From Streptomyces sp. NRRL S-455 (GTDB lineage Bacteria; Actinomycetota; Actinomycetes; Streptomycetales; Streptomycetaceae), in assembly GCF_000717875.1 (NCBI RefSeq), contig NZ_JOCT01000009.1:111814-175813 (forward strand): a stretch of 64,000 nt of DNA, written 5' to 3'. The notes beneath the pieces are model-generated. The model had not been told where the DNA came from. It searched no databases and saw only the letters and a list, made by a program, of their open reading frames with translations. Position numbers and translations under genes: made by a program. Shown here in pieces: positions 16,085 through 26,100 of this stretch. Every line of letters begins with the position of its first letter. Position 1 is the first letter of the stretch.

Positions 16085-17056
16085 GTGAGTGGTGAGCCGG
16101 AGGTGCACGAGGAGTTCGAGGCGCGGCTGAAGGCCTACGAGGGCCGCCCCGCAGCCACCGGGGTCGGCCGGGACCCCGTCAACGAGCCGATGATCAGGCA
16201 CTGGTGCGAGGCCATGGGCGACACCAACCCGGCGTACGCCGGACCGGACGCCATCGCTCCCCCCACCATGCTCCAGGCATGGACGATGGCCGGCCTCACC
16301 GGCCGCCCGGAACGCACCGCCGCCTACGACGAACTGCTGCGCCTGCTCGATGAGTCGGGTCATGGCGCGGTCGTCGCCACCGACTGCGAGCAGGAGTACG
16401 TCCGCCCCCTGCGCCCCGGGGACGAGATCACCTTCGACTCGGTGATCGAGTCGGTGTCGGAGCGCAAGACCACGAAGCTGGGAGCGGGCTACTTCGTCAC
16501 GACCCGTACGGACATCAGGGCGGACGGCGAACTCGCCGGAACCCACCGCTTCCGCATCCTCAAGTACGCCCCCGCACGCCGGCCGCGGATCCCGGAGCAA
16601 CGCCGCCCGGAGGAACGCCGACCAAAGGAGCGCCGCCCGGAGGAACGCCGCCCGGAGGAGCGCCGCCCCCGTCCCGTGATCAACCGGGACAACGCCGGCT
16701 TCTGGGAGGGCGTGGCCCGCCACGAGCTGCTGATCCAGCGCTGCACCGGCTGCGGCACCCTGCGTTTTCCCTGGCTGCCCGGCTGCAACAGCTGCGGCTG
16801 CGCGCAGTGGGACACCGTGGCGGCGAGCGGCGAGGGCACGGTCTACTCGTACGTCGTCATGCACCATCCGCCCTTCCCGGCCTTCGAGCCTCCGTACGCG
16901 GTCGGCCTGATCGAGCTCGCCGAGGGCGTGCGGATCGTCAGCAACGTGGTGGGGGTGCCGTACGACAAGGTGCGGATCGGCATGCCGGTGCGGCTCACCT
17001 TCCGGCGGTACGACGACGAACTGGTGCTGCCCGTCTTCCAGGGGGTGGCCCCGTGA
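16085..17056 (+). CDS. bifunctional MaoC-like dehydratase / DUF35 OB-fold protein (ChsH2-like)
   Basis: A 323-residue two-domain protein. Residues 5-160 are a MaoC/FAS1-like hot-dog dehydratase (PMIRHWCEAMGDTNPAYA, then APPTMLQAWTMAGL). Residues 195-320 are a DUF35 unit: a rubredoxin-like zinc ribbon with CTGCGTLRFPWLPGCNSCGC and an OB fold. The same architecture occurs in ChsH2, which with ChsH1 hydrates the steroid side-chain enoyl-CoA, while its DUF35 domain docks the aldolase Ltp2. The linker is an unusual run of RRPEE-type repeats (16594-16670). GTG 16085 has no ribosome site and follows the operator directly, so a leaderless mRNA is likely. The stop overlaps the next start. Confidence 0.85.
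   Translation: MSGEPEVHEEFEARLKAYEGRPAATGVGRDPVNEPMIRHWCEAMGDTNPAYAGPDAIAPPTMLQAWTMAGLTGRPERTAAYDELLRLLDESGHGAVVATDCEQEYVRPLRPGDEITFDSVIESVSERKTTKLGAGYFVTTRTDIRADGELAGTHRFRILKYAPARRPRIPEQRRPEERRPKERRPEERRPEERRPRPVINRDNAGFWEGVARHELLIQRCTGCGTLRFPWLPGCNSCGCAQWDTVAASGEGTVYSYVVMHHPPFPAFEPPYAVGLIELAEGVRIVSNVVGVPYDKVRIGMPVRLTFRRYDDELVLPVFQGVAP
16594..16670 (+). repeat. 15-bp repeats encoding an Arg/Pro/Glu linker
   Basis: About five copies of a 15-base unit of the form CGCCGCCCGGAGGAA encode RRPEE units between the hot-dog and zinc-ribbon domains. The charge-rich linker has evidently grown by slippage. Confidence 0.85.
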
Positions 17057-17472
17057 ACCCCGGCGACCGGCTCCCGCCCCTGGAGATCCCGGTCACCCGC
17101 ACCCTGATCGTCGCCGGGGCGATCGCCTCCCGGGACTACCAGGACGTGCACCACGACCCGGAGCTCGCCCGGCGGAAGGGCTCCCCCGACATCTTCATGA
17201 ACATCCTCACCACCAACGGCCTGGTCGGCCGCTACATCACCGACCATTTCGGACCCCGGGCCGTGCTGCGCCGGGTCGCCATCCGGCTCGGCGCTCCCAA
17301 TCACCCGGGCGACACGATGGTGCTGACCGGCACCGTCGAGGCGGTCGACGGTGACACGGTGACGGTCCGGGTCGTCGGCGAGAACGGCATCGGCCGGCAC
17401 GTCACCGGCACGGTGACGGTCTCGGTTCCGGAAACGGTGACGGTGCCGATCCCGGAAGGAGACCCGGCATGA
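17053..17472 (+). CDS. MaoC family dehydratase (ChsH1-like)
   Basis: A 139-residue single hot-dog domain. The hydratase-2 motif appears as ASRDYQDVHHDPELARRKG (Asp and His of the MaoC active site), followed by DIFMNILTTNGLVGRYITDHFG. It is the size and neighbour expected of ChsH1, which pairs with ChsH2 to form an enoyl-CoA hydratase acting on short steroid side chains. The GTG start overlaps the upstream stop (GTGA), so translation is coupled. The substrate in Streptomyces is unproven; long-chain or steroid-like acyl-CoAs are inferred. Confidence 0.85.
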   Translation: MNPGDRLPPLEIPVTRTLIVAGAIASRDYQDVHHDPELARRKGSPDIFMNILTTNGLVGRYITDHFGPRAVLRRVAIRLGAPNHPGDTMVLTGTVEAVDGDTVTVRVVGENGIGRHVTGTVTVSVPETVTVPIPEGDPA

Positions 17473-18641
17473 GCCTGCGCCGGCGCGACACCCTCGGCGG
17501 GCGGGCCGCCATCGCCGGCATCGGCGCCACCGAGTTCTCCAAGGACTCCGGCCGCAGCGAGCTCCGCCTGGCCGTCGAGGCGGTGCGCGCGGCCCTGGAC
17601 GACGCGGGCCTCGGTCCGGCCGACGTGGACGGCATGGTCACCTTCACCATGGACACCAGCCCCGAGATCGCCGTGGCCCAGGCGGCGGGCATCGGCGAGC
17701 TCTCCTTCTTCTCCCGGATCCACTACGGCGGCGGCGCGGCCTGTGCCACCGTCCAGCAGGCGGCCCTGGCGATCGCCGCGGGCGTGGCCGACGTGGTCGT
17801 CTGCTACCGGGCGTTCAACGAGCGCTCGGGCCGCCGCTTCGGCTCCGGGGTGCGGCGCCGGGAGCCGTCGGCGGAGGGTGCGGCGCTCGGCTGGCAGCTG
17901 CCGTTCGGCCTGCTCACCCCGGCCTCATGGGTGGCGATGGCGGCCCAGCGGTACCTGCACACGTACGGGCTGACGGCACAGGCCTTCGGGCACGTGGCCG
18001 TGGCCGGCCGCGCCTACGCGGCGACCAACCCGGCGGCCTACTTCCACGGCAGGCCCATCACCCTGGCCGACCACGCCGCGTCCCGCTGGATCGTGGAGCC
18101 GCTGCGGCTGCTGGACTGCTGCCAGGAGACGGACGGCGGGCAGGCGCTCGTGGTCACCTCCGTGGAGCGGGCCCGCGACCTGCCCCGTCCGCCCGCCGTC
18201 ATCGCGGCGGCCGCCCAGGGGGCGGGACGCGCTCAGGAGCAGATGACCAGCTTCTACCGGGACGACCTGACCGGCCTGCCCGAGAGCGCGGTCGTGGCCC
18301 GGCAGCTCTGGCGGTCCTCAGGGCTCGCGCCGGCCGACATCGACGTGGCGATCCTCTACGACCACTTCACCCCGTTCGTGCTGATGCAGCTGGAGGAGTT
18401 CGGCTTCTGCGGCCCCGGCGAGGCGCCGGACTTCGTGGCCGAGGAGCGCCTGCCGCTCAACACCCACGGCGGGCAGCTCGGGGAGGCGTACCTGCACGGG
18501 ATGAACGGCGTGGCGGAGGCCGTCCGGCAGATCAGGGGCACGGCGGTGAACCGGATACCGGGAGCGGAGCGGGTCCTGGTGACGGCGGGGACGGGCGTGC
18601 CAACGTCAGGGCTCGTACTGACCGCTGACCCTCAGGGGTGA
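17469..18641 (+). CDS. thiolase-like lipid-transfer protein / retro-aldolase (Ltp2-like)
   Basis: A 390-residue thiolase-fold protein of the SCP-x / lipid-transfer group. Seen are AIAGIGATEFSKDSGRSELRLAVEAV, the GGGAACATVQQAALAI segment and NTHGGQLGEAYLHGMNGVAEAVRQIRG. The classic thiolase nucleophile Cys context is not clear, as in Ltp2-type aldolases, which split off propionyl-CoA rather than acting as thiolases. The start ATG overlaps the upstream TGA (ATGA). With the two hydratase genes before it, it gives the gene set chsH2-chsH1-ltp2. This is the best functional clue: hydration followed by retro-aldol cleavage of a branched acyl-CoA. Confidence 0.85.
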   Translation: MSLRRRDTLGGRAAIAGIGATEFSKDSGRSELRLAVEAVRAALDDAGLGPADVDGMVTFTMDTSPEIAVAQAAGIGELSFFSRIHYGGGAACATVQQAALAIAAGVADVVVCYRAFNERSGRRFGSGVRRREPSAEGAALGWQLPFGLLTPASWVAMAAQRYLHTYGLTAQAFGHVAVAGRAYAATNPAAYFHGRPITLADHAASRWIVEPLRLLDCCQETDGGQALVVTSVERARDLPRPPAVIAAAAQGAGRAQEQMTSFYRDDLTGLPESAVVARQLWRSSGLAPADIDVAILYDHFTPFVLMQLEEFGFCGPGEAPDFVAEERLPLNTHGGQLGEAYLHGMNGVAEAVRQIRGTAVNRIPGAERVLVTAGTGVPTSGLVLTADPQG

Positions 18642-18773
18642 ACCCGCAGTACTCCGGGCCCTCCGCTCCACCTACAGGAGGTGCGGCGACCCCTACCCCT
18701 ACAACCTGAGGGGGACCCCGCTTCGGCACCTGCGGCCGATCCGCCGGACGTGCCCCGCTCATAGCGTTGAGCC

Positions 18774-19334
18774 ATGACCACACTCGTCTGCACCAGCGCG
18801 TCGAAGGCCGCTGCACCAGCGACGCAGACCCTGCCCTACCCGTCGTTCTCGTCGTACGTCAGGGCACGCCAGCCGGTGCTGCTGCGGACCGCCCGCTCCC
18901 TCACCGGCAACCCGAGCGACGCGGAGGACCTGCTGCAGACCGCGCTGGCCAAGACGTACGTCGCCTGGGAGCGCATCGAGGACCACCGTGCCGTCGACGG
19001 CTACGTGCGCCGGGCGCTGGTGAACACGCGGACCTCGCAGTGGCGCAAGCGGAAGGTCGACGAGTTCGCCTGCGACGAGCTGCCCGAGCCGGAGCCGGTG
19101 CCGGGCGGCGACGACCCGGCCGAGCGGCAGGCGCTGCGCGACGCGATGTGGCGGGCGATCATGCGACTGCCGGCCCGGCAGCGGGCGATGGTCGTCCTCA
19201 GGTACTACGAGGACCTCAGCGAGGCCCAGACGGCCGAAGTGCTCGGCGTCTCCGTGGGCACCGTGAAGTCGGCCGTCTCCCGCGCGCTGAGCAAGCTCCG
19301 CGACGACTCTGAGCTGGGATTTGTCCGCCAGTGA
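18774..19334 (+). CDS. SigE-family ECF sigma factor
   Basis: A 186-residue extracytoplasmic-function sigma factor. Region 2 spans about 25-95 (FSSYVRARQPVLLRTARSLTGNPSDAEDLLQTALAKTYVAW, the -10 recognition domain). Region 4 spans about 120-180 (RLPARQRAMVVLRYYEDLSEAQTAEVLGVSVGTVKSAVSRAL, the -35 helix-turn-helix). No anti-sigma gene follows directly. A TAGCGT hexamer ends six bases before the ATG and no ribosome site is seen, so translation is probably leaderless. The next gene is the acyl-CoA ligase with its own operator. Confidence 0.9.
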   Translation: MTTLVCTSASKAAAPATQTLPYPSFSSYVRARQPVLLRTARSLTGNPSDAEDLLQTALAKTYVAWERIEDHRAVDGYVRRALVNTRTSQWRKRKVDEFACDELPEPEPVPGGDDPAERQALRDAMWRAIMRLPARQRAMVVLRYYEDLSEAQTAEVLGVSVGTVKSAVSRALSKLRDDSELGFVRQ

Positions 19335-19404
19335 GCGAACATGTCGCTCGATCCTGAGCGATCACGTCGCACGTCGTGACCTGATCGATCGCCCGGTCCT
19401 AGTG

Positions 19405-19422
19405 ACATACCGCGCGGTATGT
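19405..19422. promoter_or_regulatory. 18-bp perfect palindrome before the acyl-CoA ligase gene
   Basis: ACATACCGCGCGGTATGT reads identically on both strands and lies about 60 bases before the ligase start. Palindromes of this kind are typical sites for TetR-family regulators of fatty-acid and acyl-CoA genes. No regulator gene is adjacent on this side. Confidence 0.75.
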
Positions 19423-19480
19423 GCGCAGAATCAGCGCAGCCCTTACCACCGCGTAGGCAATGTCGCCCCGGGAGGACGCC

Positions 19481-21136
<1,656 letters not shown>

Positions 21137-21150
21137 CCGGGACCGGGTAC

Positions 21151-21181
21151 CGCCGTACGCCTTCGCCACCGGCGTACGGCG
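21151..21181. terminator. putative bidirectional terminator
   Basis: An 11-bp stem (CGCCGTACGCC / GGCGTACGGCG) with a 9-base loop between the convergent ligase and MFS genes. Further copies of GGCGTACGGCG at 21207-21250 make an alternative fold possible. No T-run is present. Confidence 0.55.
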
Positions 21182-21234
21182 ACCGTGCCGACACCCGCGC
21201 TGGGGCGGGCGTACGGCGGCCGAAGCCCACCGCG

Positions 21235-22440
21235 TCACCGGCGTACGGCGGTCACCCCCCACCCCAGCAGCAGCCACACCCCGGCCACCCCGCACACCCC
21301 GCCCCAGCCGAAGTGGCTGAAGGCGTAACCCGCGAGGGCCGACGCGCCGGCGCCGCCCGCGAAACCGGCGACCACGTAGGCGGTGTTGGCCGTGGCGGGC
21401 GTGGAGGTCGCCGTCAGGGCGAGGGTCTGGTTGGCGACATGGGACGCGACCAGCGCCGCGTGGACCGCGATGGCGGCGGCGAACAGCGCGATCAGCAGGT
21501 GCCCGCCCAGCCAGAACAGCGGCACCGAAACAGCGGCCAGCAGATACGCCGACCGCACGACCCGCGCCGCCCCGAACCGGTCCACGAGCCCGCCGGCCAG
21601 CGGCGCCACCGCACTCGCCGTCAGACCGAACAGCCCGAAGAGCCCGGCGGTCGCGGTGGACAGCCCGTACTCCGGCCCGGTCAGCAGCAGGGCGAGCGAG
21701 GTCCACAGCGCGCTCCACGCGCCGAACATCCCGGCCTGCCGCACGCAGGCCCGCCACAGGTCGGGCGAGTGGCGTAGCACCGAGGGCAGGGCGGCGAGAC
21801 CGGCGAACAGGGGGCCTTCCCGCCGCCGCTGCGACGGCAGGACCAGGGCCGTCGCCAGTCCCAGCACGAGGGTGAGCACGGCCGCGCCCCCGAACACCCA
21901 CCGCCAGCCGAAGGCCTGGCCGGCGAGACCGCCCAGCACCCGGGCCGCGACGATGCCGGCGAACAGGCCCGCGATGACGGCCGCGACATGCCGGGCCCGC
22001 CGATCGGCGGGGGCGCGTTCGGCGACCAGCGGGACGAGCAGCTGGGGGATGACGGTCGCGGCCGAGGCGACGAACATCGCGACCGCCAGGGCGGTGACAC
22101 CCGGGGCGGTCGCGCTCGCGGCCAGCGCCACGGCGGTGACCATCGTCAGCCCCGCGACCAGCCGGCGCCGGTTCGCGCTGTCGCCGAGCGGGGCGAAGAA
22201 CAGCAGGCCGACCGCGTAGCCGAGCTGGGCGACCGAGGCGATCCAGGCAACGGCCGAGGGGGTGGAGCCGAAGTCGCGGGCCATGAGCGAGAGCAGCGGC
22301 GCGGCGAGGTAGATGTTGGCGGCGGTGACCGCGCTGCACACGGCGATCAGGGTGAGGAAGAGACCCGGGGCGGGCGTACGGGACCGGCGCCCGGGAGTCG
22401 TGCCGGCCGGGCGGGCCGTGGTCTTGGTCGCTGACGGCAT
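21235..22440 (-). CDS. MFS transporter (SCO4007-like multidrug exporter)
   Basis: A 401-residue major facilitator with twelve predicted helices. The loop 2-3 motif is in YAVGLLFFAPLGDSANRRRLV. The N-terminal 25 residues are basic and cytoplasmic. It is divergent from a TetR gene, with operator-like repeats between them. In S. coelicolor the corresponding pair SCO4007/SCO4008 was described as a multidrug-responsive exporter and its repressor (recalled). I infer export of cationic or hydrophobic drugs. The start is ATG 22440, behind AAGGAG. Confidence 0.88.
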   Translation of the reverse strand: MPSATKTTARPAGTTPGRRSRTPAPGLFLTLIAVCSAVTAANIYLAAPLLSLMARDFGSTPSAVAWIASVAQLGYAVGLLFFAPLGDSANRRRLVAGLTMVTAVALAASATAPGVTALAVAMFVASAATVIPQLLVPLVAERAPADRRARHVAAVIAGLFAGIVAARVLGGLAGQAFGWRWVFGGAAVLTLVLGLATALVLPSQRRREGPLFAGLAALPSVLRHSPDLWRACVRQAGMFGAWSALWTSLALLLTGPEYGLSTATAGLFGLFGLTASAVAPLAGGLVDRFGAARVVRSAYLLAAVSVPLFWLGGHLLIALFAAAIAVHAALVASHVANQTLALTATSTPATANTAYVVAGFAGGAGASALAGYAFSHFGWGGVCGVAGVWLLLGWGVTAVRR

Positions 22441-22476
22441 GGGAGGAGGACTCCTTGAAGTCGACTCGTTGGAGCC

Positions 22477-22498
22477 AGCTCTAACAACTAACTGGTTG
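22477..22498. promoter_or_regulatory. operator half-palindrome before the MFS gene
   Basis: AACTAA-CTGG-TTGGTT is an imperfect six-base inverted repeat (five of six arm bases match) lying about 45 bases upstream of the MFS start. It resembles the better site at about 22544-22559 and probably binds the same TetR protein. Confidence 0.55.
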
Positions 22499-22543
22499 GT
22501 TGGCTGAGGGGTGAACAGTCTGGGCTGCCCGGCCATTCCTGTC

Positions 22544-22559
22544 AACCAAACAGTTGGTT
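22544..22559. promoter_or_regulatory. operator palindrome before the TetR gene
   Basis: AACCAA-ACAG-TTGGTT has perfect six-base arms around a four-base spacer. It sits about 25 bases upstream of the TetR start, where it would allow autoregulation. Confidence 0.65.
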
Positions 22560-22583
22560 ACCTCGGCGCGCTACCCTCTTCCC

Positions 22584-23162
22584 ATGGGAGCAAGGGACCC
22601 CGAGGCCACCAAGGCACGGATCTTCGAGGCGGCGGTCGCCGAGTTCGCCCGGCACGGCATCGCCGGCGCCCGCATCGACCGCATCGCCGCCGAGGCGAAG
22701 GCCAACAAGCAGCTGATCTACGCCTACTTCGGCAACAAGGCGGAGCTGTTCGCGATCGTCCTCGAGAAGAAGATGCTCCACCTCGCCGAGGCCGTCCCCG
22801 TCGACCCGGACGACATCGAGAGCTGGATCGACCGCCTGATGGACTACCACGCGGCCCACCCGGAGCTGCTGCGCCTGCTCTTCTGGGAGGGCCTGGAGTA
22901 CGGCAGCACCGAACTGCCCCACGAGTCCGACCGCCAGGAGCACTACGCCCGCAAGGTCGCCGCCCTCCAGGACGGCCAGAACCGGGGCGTCGTCACCGAC
23001 GCCATCCCGGCGGCCGACCTGCTGTTCCTGCTGACCGCCCTGGCCAACTGGACCGCCGTCGTCCCGCAGATGCGGCGCATCCTGGTCGGCGACGGGGAGC
23101 CCGACCGGGACCGCCTGCGCACCTCGGTCAAGGAGGCGGCGTGCCGCCTGACGGCACGCTAG
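22584..23162 (+). CDS. TetR family repressor (SCO4008-like)
   Basis: A 192-residue regulator. The N-terminal helix-turn-helix is at about 8-55 (ATKARIFEAAVAEFARHGIAGARIDRIAAEAKANKQLIYAYFGNKAELF). The rest is the helical ligand-binding and dimer domain. It is divergent from the MFS gene and shares two operator-like repeats with it. The S. coelicolor homologue SCO4008 is reported to be released from DNA by cationic drugs (recalled). A TACCCT hexamer ends six bases before ATG 22584 and no ribosome site is seen, so a leaderless mRNA is likely. Confidence 0.9.
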   Translation: MGARDPEATKARIFEAAVAEFARHGIAGARIDRIAAEAKANKQLIYAYFGNKAELFAIVLEKKMLHLAEAVPVDPDDIESWIDRLMDYHAAHPELLRLLFWEGLEYGSTELPHESDRQEHYARKVAALQDGQNRGVVTDAIPAADLLFLLTALANWTAVVPQMRRILVGDGEPDRDRLRTSVKEAACRLTAR

Positions 23163-23175
23163 CGATCGGAGCGAT

Positions 23176-26100
23176 CTAGTTGGTTCCGATCCGGCTGAGC
23201 AGCTCGACGATCCGGGACTGCACCTCGCTGCTGGTGGACCGCTCCGCGAGGAACAGCACCGTCTCCCCGGACGCCAGCCGTGGCAGATCGGCCGGGTCGA
23301 CGGCGGCGGTGTAGACGACGAGCGGGGTGCGGTTCAGCTGCCCGTTCGCCCGCAGCCAGTCGATGATCCCGGCGTATCCGGCCCTCCGCTGCTGCACCTG
23401 CATCAGGTCCATCACGACCAGGTTCGGCCGGAAGTCGCTCGCCAGCGTCACCGCGTCGGCGTCGCTCGCGGCCCGCGCGACCTGCATCCCGCGCCGCTCC
23501 AGCGTCGCCGTCAGCGCGAGCGCGATCTCGGCGTGCTCCTCGATCAGCAGCACCCGCGGCGGGTGCTGCTCGGTGTCCCGCGGTGCCAGCGCCTTCAGCA
23601 GAATGGCGGGGTCGGCACCGTAGGCCGCGTCCCGCGAGGCCTGCCCGAGCCCTGCCGTGACCAGCACGGGCACCTCGGCGGCGACGGCGGCCTGCCGCAG
23701 CGACTGCAGCGCCGTGCGCGTGATCGGCCCGGTCAGCGGGTCGACGAACAGCGCGGCGGGGAAGGCCGCGATCTGCGCGTCGACCTCCTCGCGCGAGTTC
23801 ACGATCACCGGCCGGTAGCCGCGGTCGCTCAGCGCCTGCTGCGTGCTGGCGTCCGGCGCCGGCCACACCAGCAGCCGCCGCGGGTTGTCCAGCGGCTCCG
23901 GCGGCAGTTCGTCGTCCATCGGCTGCGGCAGCGGCGGGTCGGCCACCTCGACCGCCCCGCCGGGCCCGTCCAGCGGCTCGGGCCCCTCGGCGGCGTTCTC
24001 GTCCGGCGCGCCTATGGCGTACGACCGCCCACCGCCCTCGGTCATCTGCGCCAGCCGCGACTGACCGGCCAGGGACGGCTGCGCGGGAACCGGCGCCGGA
24101 ACCGGGGCGCCCCGCGGGGGCGTCGGCTCGGCCGCCGGATGCGGCCGCGCGGCCTGCTCCGGACGGGAGGCCTGCTCCTTGCGGGGCCCGTGTTCCTGGC
24201 GGGAGGCCTGCTCGGGCCGCGGGGCCTGTTCCGTACGCGCGGCCGGGTCGGGCGGCGTGCCGAGCTTGCGGCGCCGGCCCGATCCGCCCGGCTGGTGCGG
24301 CGGAGGCGTCACCGCGCCCTGGGGTGCTGGTGCGCCGCCCGGCACGCCCGACGGCTGCTGGACCTGGGCGGCCTGTCGGTTGAACGGCACGCCCTGCCCC
24401 AGCGTCCGCACGCTGAACGCCCGCCCCTGCGTCGAGTTCGGATCGACGGGCGCCGCGGCCTCCGCGGGCAACGGCTGAGCCGCCCGCTGAGCCCGAGCCG
24501 GGCCCTCCGGCGGCAGCGGGGTGCCCGGGGCCGGTGTGCTCGACTGCGGGGCCGCCGCCTGGGCCGGTGTGCCGTTCGGGGGGACGGAGGGGGCCGGGTG
24601 TGCGGTGCCGTTGGCGGGCGCCGCCGCTTGCGCAGCACCGCCGGTGGGCACGGCGAAACCGGCCCCCGTGCTGTCGTCGTCGGCGATGGGCCAGGGCTGC
24701 GGCGCGGGGACGGGAGCCCCTGCGGCCGGGGCTCCCGGGGTGGGTGTGCCCTGGGCCGGGGGCATGGGGGCCGGGGTTCCCGGAGCGGGTGTTCCCTGGG
24801 GCGGGGTGCCCTGCCCGGGGGCGGCCTCGGCGGGGAGTGGCTGCCCGGCGGGCTGCTGCGGCAGGGGCTGCGCGGCCTGGGGCAGCGGCTGCCCGGCCGG
24901 CGAGGCGACCGCGGGCTGAACGGGCTGACCGGGTACGACGGCCTGCACGCTGCCCCCGAGACCGCCCGGCGGGGGAACGGACACGCCCTGCGGGGGTACG
25001 GCGACGCCCTGCGGGGGTACGGCGACGCCTTGCGGAGGCACGGCGCCCGCGTGCGGCGGGACCGCGGTTCCCTGCGGAGGCATTGCGCCCTCGTGCGGCG
25101 GGACCGCGATTCCCTGCGGAGGCACGGCCGCACCCTGGGGCGGGACGGCAGCGCCCTGTGGCTGCCCGGCTTCCCCGTGCGCCGCCGGAACCGCCAGGTC
25201 CTGCGGCGGCATGGCCGTACCCGGTGCGACCTGGCCGGCGGCGACGCCGACCTGGACGGGCACACCGTGACCCGGGGCGCCTTGACCCGGGGCGGCGTGT
25301 CCCGCCGGGACCTGACCGGTGGCGTCGTGCTGCGCGGGGACACCTTGCCCCGGCCCCGCGGGTGCGGCACCGGTCGCCGCGGCCGGCACCGAGGCCTGCT
25401 GTCCGGCCCCCTGCGCTCCGGCCGCTTCGGCAGGCTGAGGAGCCGCGGCCCGCCGACGGCGCCCCGTCGGTGCGCTCGTGGGATGCGGCTGCGGCGGGGT
25501 GTGATCGGCGGACTGATCATGCGGAACGGCGTCGTGCCGCCCCTCCTCGACCACCGCGTCACCGACGGAAGCCGAGCCGGGAACCGCCACGGCTCCCTGC
25601 CCCTGTCCGGCCTGCACGCCCTGTCCGGGCTGCACACTCTGTCCGGGCTGCACGCTCTGGCCGGGCTGGGCCGGCCGGCCGGACTGGTCGGTCTCGACGC
25701 TCTGGCCGGGCCGGGGCGCCTGGTCGGCCTCGGCCGGCGGCAGCGCGAACACCGGACGCGGCCCAGCCGCCTCCTGCGCGGCCGCCCGCTCATTGGCGGC
25801 GGCCAGCGCCCGCCGTCGACGCCCCGTCGGCTGCGGCCCCTGCCCCTGCGCCGCACCGGACGAGCCGGCCGCGGCCTCGCCGGACGGCGCGGGAAGGGCC
25901 GGCGGCAGCGCGTGCTGTTCGCCGGGTTCACGCCGGGCCCGCCGCCCTGAGGACGCGGGTACGCCCTGCGGCGGCACGGTCCCACCCAGCCCCGTGTTCG
26001 AGGCGGCGGTCCCCGCCGCATGTTCGGCGGCCGTGACGACGGCCCCTTCGGCGACACCCTGGACGGCGCTCCCGACGGCACCCGCACCGGCGTCCTCGGC

